Source: Draconibacterium orientale
GTDB lineage: Bacteria; Bacteroidota; Bacteroidia; Bacteroidales; UBA12170
Reading direction: 5' to 3'
DNA length: 13,929 bases
Assembly: GCA_020718315.1 (NCBI GenBank)
Contig: DYSK01000046.1
Span: 1 to 13,929 of the forward strand
How positions within the stretch are numbered: the stretch's first letter is position 1; every line of letters begins with the position of its first letter. Position numbers and translations under genes: made by a program. Positions 7,205 to 13,293 of the stretch are shown piece after piece. The notes under the pieces are model-generated. The model was not told the origin of the DNA and searched no databases. It saw only the letters and a program-made list of their open reading frames with translations.

Positions 7205-7666
7205 ATGGAAAGTAAAAAGAAAGAAGCCCGATACCAACGCCTATTTGTTCAGTTGGAAAAATTGATGAGCACATGCAAAAACGAAGAAGCACGTCAAGCA
7301 AGTATTATCGCCGTTTTGCATCACAAAATGGATTATTATTTTTGGACCGGATTTTATATGCTCGTCGATGGGGAATTGATTGTTTCGAAATACCAAGGGC
7401 CGGTTGCTTGCATGCTTTTGAAAAAAGGAAATGGGGTTTGCTGGGCGGCAGTGAACGCCCAAAAGAGCATTGTTGTTCCCGATGTACATCATTTTCCCGG
7501 TCACATTGCCTGCGATTCTCGCTCCAATTCCGAAATTGTGATTCCATTGAAAAACAAAAAAGATGAAATTATTGGAGTGCTAGATGTGGATAGCAAAGAC
7601 CTCCATTCATTCGACGAGATTGATCGCATCTACCTTGAAAAAATTCTTCAACTGATTCATATTTAA
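7205..7666 (+). CDS. Free methionine-(R)-sulfoxide reductase, GAF-domain type
   Basis: This 153-residue single GAF-domain protein reduces free L-methionine-(R)-sulfoxide with electrons from thioredoxin, in the cytosol. It has the fRMsr core: YYFWTGFYML, YQGPVAC, GNGVCWAA and FPGHIACDSRSNSEIVIPL. Cys69, Cys79 and Cys103 stand 10 and 24 residues apart, the same spacing as Cys84, Cys94 and Cys118 of the E. coli enzyme (YebR/MsrC), so all catalytic and resolving cysteines are present. ATG at 7205 is chosen; an upstream extension in the same frame only translates the AT-rich tandem repeat and the end of the ATL gene in another frame. The MntP-like gene begins 4 bp after the stop, so the two are co-transcribed. 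Confidence 0.92.
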   Translation: MESKKKEARYQRLFVQLEKLMSTCKNEEARQASIIAVLHHKMDYYFWTGFYMLVDGELIVSKYQGPVACMLLKKGNGVCWAAVNAQKSIVVPDVHHFPGHIACDSRSNSEIVIPLKNKKDEIIGVLDVDSKDLHSFDEIDRIYLEKILQLIHI

Positions 7667-7670
7667 TTTG

Positions 7671-8231
7671 ATGAGCGAACCAAGCATCCTTTTCGCATTA
7701 GTGGCTTTGGCCCTTTCGGGCGATTTACTGTTTTTGGCAATTGGAGCCGGAGTTACCTTGCACCCGTATTCGGAAAAAACCAATCTAAGCGTGGCGCTAA
7801 CTTTTGCGTTGGTACATTTTCTAATGGCTAGTTTTGCTTTGTTTATTGGACACCTATTTTTTGGATTCATCCCTGAGTTTGCAAGATATGCAGGGCTATT
7901 TTTACTCGTTTTTACGGCACTGAAATTTATTTTCGAAACCAATAAAATCAAGAATCACAATCGCACTTTCTTTGTCGAAGACAAGCGTATTTTACTTGGA
8001 GTATCGGTGGCTTCTTCGTTCAGTTCACTGTTTGTGTATTTGGCCATCGGTTTGCTTTTTCCCGCAATCCGTTTTTCGCCCGTTTATATTTATACAGCTG
8101 TTGTTTTTCTATCCGTTCTTTTTGGCGTTTTTATTGGAAATAAGTATAGACCAGAACGCTTCGGCCGATTTAGCAAATATTTAGGGGGATTGGTTCTGCT
8201 TTTTCTGTCCATTTATTTGCTTATAAAATAA
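7671..8231 (+). CDS. MntP-like (putative manganese efflux) membrane protein, divergent
   Basis: The 186-residue protein is almost entirely hydrophobic, with six predicted membrane helices in two halves of three. Helix 1, ALALSGDLLFLAIGAG, lines up with GMSMDAFAASIGKGA of E. coli MntP, keeping the Asp (Asp18). The end, GVFIGNK...LGGLVLLFLSIYLL, matches the last two helices of MntP. In the second half, where MntP has a second essential Asp in SLDAMAVG, this protein reads SFSSLFVYLAIG (around residues 116-127) and has no acid. Real MntP proteins export Mn2+; with one of the two acids missing the function here is uncertain. ATG at 7671 is preferred over a TTG one codon earlier. It is 4 bp after the fRMsr stop and is the last gene of the cluster. 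Confidence 0.65.
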   Translation: MSEPSILFALVALALSGDLLFLAIGAGVTLHPYSEKTNLSVALTFALVHFLMASFALFIGHLFFGFIPEFARYAGLFLLVFTALKFIFETNKIKNHNRTFFVEDKRILLGVSVASSFSSLFVYLAIGLLFPAIRFSPVYIYTAVVFLSVLFGVFIGNKYRPERFGRFSKYLGGLVLLFLSIYLLIK

Positions 8232-8347
8232 ATCTTCAGACACAAAGAAGTCGCTCGGCGCGATCCTGACAGTAGAACATTGATTTGATTCATCGAATCT
8301 ATTCTGCTTTTCAAAATTAAAGTCCGCCGATTTAAAAAAAAATGTTT

Positions 8348-8378
8348 CTTTGCATAAAAAATAGCAAAGCAAGTTTGC
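8348..8378 (+). promoter_or_regulatory. Inverted repeats in the queD leader
   Basis: CTTTGC (8348-8353) and GCAAAG (8364-8369) form a perfect 6 bp inverted repeat with a 10 nt A-rich spacer. GCAAA (8364-8368) can alternatively pair with TTTGC (8374-8378) around a 5 nt loop, so the two stems exclude each other. The left arm overlaps TTTCTTTG (8345-8352), a one-mismatch -7 box, so the repeat could be an operator at the queD promoter or a small RNA switch. It does not resemble the preQ1 class I riboswitch consensus. Function is inference. Confidence 0.3.
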
Positions 8379-8399
8379 AGTTTTAGAAAAGAAATCGTC

Positions 8400-8852
8400 A
8401 TGGCAAAAATTAGAATAACAAAAGAGTTTAAATTCGAAACGGCACATGCTTTAAGCGGATACAACGGGCTTTGCAAACACATTCACGGCCATTCGTACGG
8501 ACTTTTGGTTACAATTATGGGCGAACCTATTGAAGATAAAGATTCCCCAAAGTTGGGAATGGTTATGGATTTTGGCGATTTAAAAAAAATTGTCCGCAAG
8601 GAAATTGTCGATCAGATGGATCATGCCTTGGTTTTGAATAGAGATTCAGAAGAAGCAACGCTTTTGCCCAGTGGCAGTGAGCTGTTTCAACGTGTGCTGC
8701 TGGTCGATTACCAGCCCACAAGCGAAAATATGTTGGTCGATTTTGCTGCTCGATTAAAAGCCAAACTCCCTGAAAACATTGTTTTGCACAGTATGGTTTT
8801 ACGCGAAACAGTTACTTCTTACGCCGAGTGGTTTGCTTCCGATCAGAACTAA
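8400..8852 (+). CDS. queD: 6-carboxy-5,6,7,8-tetrahydropterin synthase
   Basis: QueD converts 7,8-dihydroneopterin triphosphate to 6-carboxytetrahydropterin, the second step from GTP to preQ0 and then to queuosine in tRNA wobble positions. The 150-residue protein shows the zinc ligands His16 (FETAHA), His29 and His31 (HGH), and the catalytic Cys25 in CKHIHGH, which has the CxxxHGH spacing of QueD. MVMDFGDLKK, MDHALVLN, PTSENM and the late LRETVTSYAEW with the pterin-binding Glu are also present. ATG at 8400 starts right at the conserved KEFKFETAH sequence. No other queuosine gene (queE, queC, queF) is within the window. The last 41 bp, including the stop, overlap the 3' end of ygiQ on the other strand. 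Confidence 0.92.
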   Translation: MAKIRITKEFKFETAHALSGYNGLCKHIHGHSYGLLVTIMGEPIEDKDSPKLGMVMDFGDLKKIVRKEIVDQMDHALVLNRDSEEATLLPSGSELFQRVLLVDYQPTSENMLVDFAARLKAKLPENIVLHSMVLRETVTSYAEWFASDQN

Positions 8853-10749
8853 ATCGTTGGTTCGAACTATTTTTTAAATCCGTTTTGGGTTTACTCCCAT
8901 TACCGGTATATTCCTTATTCTTTTTTGCCAAAAGTTTCTGAATAATTTCCGGCGAATTTTTTAAAACGCGTTTTATCCAAGGAATGTTTTCGCTTTTGTA
9001 CCAAAAGAAGAAGCGATGCTGATCCAGTTTCTCTTGTTTTTCGCGAGCCGTATAAATTTTTTCGAGCGTATAAGGATGATAGCCAGAATAATATGCTTCG
9101 GTAGCCACTGTCATTGGCGTTGGTGTGAAATCTTGCACTTGTTCCAAATGAAAACCCATTTCCTTCGTTTCGGCAGCAAGATTGGCCATATCTTCCAAAT
9201 GCGAATCGGGATGCGATGAAATAAAATATGGAATCAACTGAAGTTTCTTCCCCAATTGTTGGTTTATCTTATCAAACTGCTTCTTAAACAGATGAAAATA
9301 TTTGAACGATGGTTTGCGCATCATTTTCAGCGTTTGATCTGAGGTATGTTCCGGCGCCACTTTCAGCCTGCCGCTCACATGCTTATCGAGCAGTTGATAC
9401 ATGTATTCGTTCATCACTTTTTCATCGCCATCGGTATTGAATTCTTTGACCAATAAATCGTAGCGAATTCCACTACCAACAAAGGCTTTTTTCACTTTTG
9501 GATGTTCGTCCACTTTTTTATAAATATCCAGCAAAGGCTGATGCGAAGTTTCCAGATTCGTACATACAGAAGGATGAATACACGATGGGCGCTTACATTG
9601 GTCGCACAAGGACTGAATTTTTCCTTTCATCTTATACATATTGGCCGAAGGGCCGCCCAAATCGGAAATATATCCTTTAAAATCGGGCATTTGCGTCATT
9701 TGCTCCACTTCCCGAAGAATGGAAGCTTCCGAACGCGAAGCAATAAATTTGCCTTGATGTGCCGAAATAGTGCAAAAGCTGCATCCTCCAAAACAACCAC
9801 GATGCATATTTACCGAAAATTTTATCATCTCGTAGGCCGGAATTACACCTCGCTTTTTGTATTTTGGATGAGGCAATCGTGTAAAAGGCAAATCAAAGGC
9901 TGCATCAATTTCTTTTTCGGTCATGGTTGGAAATGGCGGATTTATCACCACTATTTCTTCTCCAATTTTTTGCAAAATCCTTTTTGCTACCACTTTGTTC
10001 GATTCTTGCTCAATGTGTCTAAAATTCTTGGCATAACTCAATTTATCGTCCAAACAAACCTCATGCGAATAAAGCTCAATATCCAACCACTGATTGCTTT
10101 GCGGCAGGTTTTGAACTTGTTCTACCAAATAGCCAGTTTGTGGAATGGATTTTATGGAGTTAAAAGGAACTCCTTTTTTTAGCAATTTCAGCAAAGCAAG
10201 CAAAGGTTGTTCGCCCATTCCATACACCAACAAATCGGCTTTGCTGTCTTTTATGATGGAAGGTTTTAGTTTGTCCGACCAATAATCGTAATGCGTAACG
10301 CGACGCAACGAGGCTTCTACACCTCCAATTACAATGGGTACATCCGGATAAAGTTGCTTCAGAATAGTGCTATAAACGGTGGAAGCATAATCCGGGCGAA
10401 ATCCTTTTTCGCCACCGGGAGTATATGCATCGTTTGAGCGCAAACGTTTATTGGCAGTATAATGATTTACCATACTGTCCATGTTTCCGGCCGTAACAGC
10501 AAAAAACATCCGGGGCTTTCCGAATTTTTTAAAATCGCGCAAATCGTCTTGCCAGCTTGGTTGCGGAATGATTCCTACACGCAATCCTTGCGATTCGATC
10601 AATCGGCCAATCACAGCCGTTCCAAAAGCAGGATGATCGATATACGCATCGCCACTAACAATAATTACATCTAATTCTTCCCAGTCGCGAAGCAACATTT
10701 CTTTGCGCGTAATGGGCAGCCAATCGGTGATAAGTGGTTCTTGATACAT
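8812..10749 (-). CDS. ygiQ: YgiQ family radical SAM protein (UPF0313)
   Basis: The 645-residue product matches YgiQ/UPF0313 along its length. An N-terminal region begins with PITRKEMLLRDWEELDVIIVSGDAYIDHP in two conserved pieces and includes IGGVEASLRRVTHYDYW. The radical SAM domain carries RGCFGGCSFC with Cys319, Cys323 and Cys326 (CX3CX2C), which bind the 4Fe-4S cluster used to cleave S-adenosylmethionine. A further Cys-rich stretch (LCDQCKRPSCIHPSVC) may bind another metal or cluster. KVAPEHTS and PYFISSHPD are further family blocks. The last ~40 residues are Lys/Arg-rich and probably disordered. The reaction is unknown for the family. The start is ATG at 10749: a TTG three codons upstream lies inside the -7 promoter box, so it cannot be used from that promoter. 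The gene is convergent with queD and overlaps it by 41 bp. Confidence 0.9.
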   Translation of the reverse strand: MYQEPLITDWLPITRKEMLLRDWEELDVIIVSGDAYIDHPAFGTAVIGRLIESQGLRVGIIPQPSWQDDLRDFKKFGKPRMFFAVTAGNMDSMVNHYTANKRLRSNDAYTPGGEKGFRPDYASTVYSTILKQLYPDVPIVIGGVEASLRRVTHYDYWSDKLKPSIIKDSKADLLVYGMGEQPLLALLKLLKKGVPFNSIKSIPQTGYLVEQVQNLPQSNQWLDIELYSHEVCLDDKLSYAKNFRHIEQESNKVVAKRILQKIGEEIVVINPPFPTMTEKEIDAAFDLPFTRLPHPKYKKRGVIPAYEMIKFSVNMHRGCFGGCSFCTISAHQGKFIASRSEASILREVEQMTQMPDFKGYISDLGGPSANMYKMKGKIQSLCDQCKRPSCIHPSVCTNLETSHQPLLDIYKKVDEHPKVKKAFVGSGIRYDLLVKEFNTDGDEKVMNEYMYQLLDKHVSGRLKVAPEHTSDQTLKMMRKPSFKYFHLFKKQFDKINQQLGKKLQLIPYFISSHPDSHLEDMANLAAETKEMGFHLEQVQDFTPTPMTVATEAYYSGYHPYTLEKIYTAREKQEKLDQHRFFFWYKSENIPWIKRVLKNSPEIIQKLLAKKNKEYTGNGSKPKTDLKNSSNQRFSSDRKQTTRRKK

Positions 10750-10755
10750 CGTTTG

Positions 10756-10785
10756 CAAAGTTACAACAAAAGCGATTAAGCCAAA
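10756..10785 (-). promoter_or_regulatory. Promoter of ygiQ, nearly leaderless
   Basis: On the minus strand TTTG (10785-10782) and TAACTTTG (10763-10756) are separated by 18 bp and both fit the Bacteroidota -33 and -7 consensus exactly. This is the best promoter in the window. Only 6 bp separate the -7 box from the ATG at 10749, so the transcript should begin within a few bases of the start codon. Confidence 0.7.
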
Positions 10786-10802
10786 CAGCCTTCTATTTTA
10801 AG

Positions 10803-10833
10803 TTCGAATAAGCGAAAATTATCCTTAATTTTG
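10803..10833 (+). promoter_or_regulatory. Promoter of gldA
   Basis: TAATTTTG (10826-10833) is an exact -7 box; TTCG (10803-10806), 19 bp upstream, is a one-mismatch -33 element. The leader to ATG 10851 would be about 13 nt. It lies back to back with the ygiQ promoter in a 101 bp divergent region. Confidence 0.55.
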
Positions 10834-10850
10834 TTTCGAAAAACAATCAA

Positions 10851-11762
10851 ATGTCAATAAAACTCGAAAACATCAGTAAAGTTTACGGAAAACAATATGC
10901 GCTCACTGCTGTTTCTCTATCAATCAAAGCCGGTGAAATTGTAGGTTTGTTGGGACCAAACGGTGCCGGGAAATCTACTTTGATGAAAATAATTAGTGGC
11001 TATATTCCACCTACCGAAGGGACAGGATTTGTAATGGGATTTGATTTTGCCCACGAAAGTAAAAAAGCAAAAGCCCTCACTGGCTATCTTCCCGAAAACA
11101 ATGCGCTTTACAATGATATGTATGTTCGAGAATACCTAACGCACATTGCTCAGCTTTATGGACAAAAAAAAGGATTAAAAAAATCGGTGGATGAAGTCAT
11201 TAAGCAGTGTGGATTGGAGCCTGAACAGAACAAGAAAATAGGAATTTTATCAAAAGGATATAAGCAAAGAGTTGGCCTTGCTCAAGCCTTGATTCACAAA
11301 CCCGAAGTGCTTATTTTGGATGAACCTACCAGCGGATTGGATCCAAATCAGTTGATCGAAATTCGAAATCTGATCAAAGAAGTAGGCAAAGAAAAAACGG
11401 TTCTTCTTTCCACGCATATCATGCAAGAAGTAGAAGCTATTTGTGATCGGGTGATTATCATTCACAAAGGAAAAGTAATAGCCGACGATTTGACTGAAAA
11501 TTTATCGAATTATTTAAGTGATGATGAGCATATTATACTCGAATTGGATCATGAAATAGATAAAGTAGATTTAGAAATCTTGACAGGAGTTGAAAGTGCC
11601 ATCCAGATAGATAATTTTGTTTGGGAAATTCAATCAAATAGGAAAGACGATTTGCGACAACAACTTTTTGAATTCGCTGTAAGGAATCACTACACAATTC
11701 GGTCGATGCAAAAAAAGGAAAACTCGTTGGAACGCATATTTCAAGAACTGACTCAGCGATAA
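10851..11762 (+). CDS. gldA: GldA-type ABC transporter ATP-binding protein
   Basis: This 303-residue ATPase has a complete nucleotide-binding domain: Walker A GPNGAGKST (35-43), Q-loop region around YLPENNALYNDMYVREYL, signature LSKGYKQ (133-139), Walker B VLILDEP (153-159), D-loop SGLDP and the switch His189 in STHIM. After residue ~220 a C-terminal domain of about 80 residues follows. Overall it is closest to GldA, which pairs with the membrane proteins GldF and GldG in gliding Bacteroidota. In Flavobacterium gldA is also unlinked to gldFG, and here no permease is adjacent. GldA homologues occur in non-gliding species, so motility cannot be concluded. Its 3' end faces the small membrane protein gene across 43 bp. 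Confidence 0.78.
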   Translation: MSIKLENISKVYGKQYALTAVSLSIKAGEIVGLLGPNGAGKSTLMKIISGYIPPTEGTGFVMGFDFAHESKKAKALTGYLPENNALYNDMYVREYLTHIAQLYGQKKGLKKSVDEVIKQCGLEPEQNKKIGILSKGYKQRVGLAQALIHKPEVLILDEPTSGLDPNQLIEIRNLIKEVGKEKTVLLSTHIMQEVEAICDRVIIIHKGKVIADDLTENLSNYLSDDEHIILELDHEIDKVDLEILTGVESAIQIDNFVWEIQSNRKDDLRQQLFEFAVRNHYTIRSMQKKENSLERIFQELTQR

Positions 11763-11805
11763 ATTTCGCTTGCTTTTAGAATAATTCTGCTACGACTCAA
11801 ATCAA

Positions 11806-12183
11806 TTAAGCATACGAAAGCTCGTACATTCTTTCGGCTGACCATGATAGGATAAACATGAGCGAAAGAAAGAGCACTCCATACATGAGATAAATCTGAA
11901 AAGAAGTTCCATGTGCCGAATGTTGAATATAATAAAAGCCAAATATTCCAAGCAAAAACATAACCAAACCGCCTAGCAATTCGTATTCCCAAGCCAATAA
12001 AAGCGTAAACAAAAGCAGAAACCAAGGAAGGGCATCCGGAAGATTCCGTAAAATATTATCAAAAGTGATTCCGTATTTTATGGCTCCGGTAAAGATAGAA
12101 ATACTAACCATTGTAAATCCCAAAAGAAGAGTTCCAAATCGCCCAAGCGTACGGAAAAAATCGGATAGGTTTAATAAAAACAT
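11806..12183 (-). CDS. Small four-helix integral membrane protein of unknown function
   Basis: The 125-residue product has four hydrophobic segments: about residues 12-32, 49-65, 68-87 and 97-113. WFLLLFTLLLAWEYELLGGLVMFLLGIF, read in two halves, has the aromatic-acidic helix turn (W-E-Y-E-L-x-G-G) seen in small uncharacterised Bacteroidota membrane proteins (DUF7670-like, from memory). No catalytic motif is visible. ATG at 12183 is preferred; an upstream in-frame TTG at 12228 would add 15 residues before the first helix and would lie upstream of the likely promoter. It is downstream of the DUF1028 gene on the same strand, 74 bp away, and convergent with gldA. Confidence 0.65.
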   Translation of the reverse strand: MFLLNLSDFFRTLGRFGTLLLGFTMVSISIFTGAIKYGITFDNILRNLPDALPWFLLLFTLLLAWEYELLGGLVMFLLGIFGFYYIQHSAHGTSFQIYLMYGVLFLSLMFILSWSAERMYELSYA

Positions 12184-12203
12184 TTCATTGGAAATTTGAA
12201 TTG

Positions 12204-12236
12204 TAAAGTTAATAATTCGGACAATCAATGCGCAAA
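12204..12236 (-). promoter_or_regulatory. Candidate promoter of the small membrane protein gene
   Basis: On the minus strand TTTG (12236-12233) is followed after 21 bp by TAACTTTA (12211-12204), a one-mismatch -7 box, giving a leader of about 17 nt to the ATG at 12183. A second, exact -7 match, TATATTTG, lies at 12252-12245 but has no -33 partner. Either would allow expression apart from the DUF1028 gene. Confidence 0.35.
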
Positions 12237-12257
12237 TTATTTTACAAATATAAATAA

Positions 12258-13241
12258 TTATTGATTTAGAATACGTTGCAGATCATTTTTTGATACAGTT
12301 AACAAACCAGTGGCTGGCAATCGCTTGGTCATTTCGAGCCAATTTGAATCTTTCTGAAAAACAAACTTAAAAATTGGCAGTGCTTTTTCAAGCATATTGT
12401 TGTTGGCCATGGTAACGGCAGTCCAGTATTTCATCTCCAAATTTTCTTTTTGCATAGCTTCCGCAGCGGCATATTCTTGGAGTGCCAGTGGCATATTGTT
12501 TCGTTCAACAGCCAAGTCGCCCCGATTCATGTGCTCGTAGGCTCTATGAACAGAGAGCAATCGTTTCAATTCCGGCAAAGGATCAGAGCTGTCGTCCACG
12601 CGCAAATCTACTTTTTTGTCTTGCCAGAGGGGAACTTTTTCACTTCCAACCACAATGATTGCAGCCGATTGCTTTCCACGAATATCTCCTCCGGCTTTTT
12701 GTGCGGCCAGAAGTGTTTCTACAACTCTTTCGGCCAAAGGTAAATGCTTGTTTTCTTCAAACGCCTTGGCCATAGCAGGAACTACTTGATCGTTCAACAT
12801 CATATTGGCTTGAACTGAAAAATTATCTCCTACAATTTGGTAAGCCGACTGAACACAATTCTTGCCGGTAAAAGCATTGACCGACCCATTTACATCGAGC
12901 AAAGCCAATTGTCGGAAATCTTTTCCCGCGTCGGAATCGATCAGTTTGATTAAAGCTTTTTCGGCCGAAATCCCTGATTCCATTAAGCTTAAACCATCGG
13001 GACCAAAAGCCGGATTGATAAACGACTGAGTAGCCACCACGCCCACTCCCGATTTTCCCCAACAAACGGAAGTCCCAACAGAAAACCAATGACTTTGAAC
13101 AGCAACAGCCATTTCGCCTGTTACAACATCTCTTGCCACAATTGAAAAAGTGTGAGCGAAAGGATTTTCAGTTTTATAATTTTGCGACTGAAGCGAGGCA
13201 GCGACGAGGGCAAAGAAGCTAATAAAGAAGATTTTTTTCAT
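12258..13241 (-). CDS. Secreted DUF1028 (Ntn-hydrolase-fold) protein with TPR-like C-terminal domain
   Basis: The 327-residue protein starts with a signal peptide (KK, hydrophobic residues 4-17, likely cut near Ser19-Gln20). Residues ~29-215 are a DUF1028 domain: TFSIVARD, GEMAVAVQSHWFSVG, VGVVATQSF, the NAFTGKNC motif and the GGDIRGKQSAA motif. From memory Pfam places the family in the Ntn-hydrolase clan. VDLRVDDS-DPLPELKRLL leads into a helical C-terminal part (~225-327) with TPR-like pairs and the W-x-A/R-L-P-x-x-G-L ending found in the putative peptidoglycan-binding domain attached to many DUF1028 proteins. The function is unknown; a periplasmic peptide or amide hydrolase is a guess. It follows the racemase gene by 52 bp on the same strand, with no good promoter between, so the two are likely co-transcribed. 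Confidence 0.82.
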   Translation of the reverse strand: MKKIFFISFFALVAASLQSQNYKTENPFAHTFSIVARDVVTGEMAVAVQSHWFSVGTSVCWGKSGVGVVATQSFINPAFGPDGLSLMESGISAEKALIKLIDSDAGKDFRQLALLDVNGSVNAFTGKNCVQSAYQIVGDNFSVQANMMLNDQVVPAMAKAFEENKHLPLAERVVETLLAAQKAGGDIRGKQSAAIIVVGSEKVPLWQDKKVDLRVDDSSDPLPELKRLLSVHRAYEHMNRGDLAVERNNMPLALQEYAAAEAMQKENLEMKYWTAVTMANNNMLEKALPIFKFVFQKDSNWLEMTKRLPATGLLTVSKNDLQRILNQ

Positions 13242-13293
13242 GAATTCCGGATTTTATAAACGATGACAATGATTCGAAGACTTAAACGTAATT

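Noticed and set aside
8232..8262. Terminator after the MntP-like gene (CTTC...GAAG)
   Set aside because: Only a 4 bp stem and no T-run follows.
8232..8399. preQ1 riboswitch before queD
   Set aside because: The region lacks the C-rich loop and A-rich tail pseudoknot pattern of preQ1 class I; only simple inverted repeats are present.
11778..11788. AGAATAATTCT palindrome between the convergent gldA and membrane protein genes
   Set aside because: A 5 bp AT-rich arm with a 1 nt centre cannot form a stable terminator hairpin.
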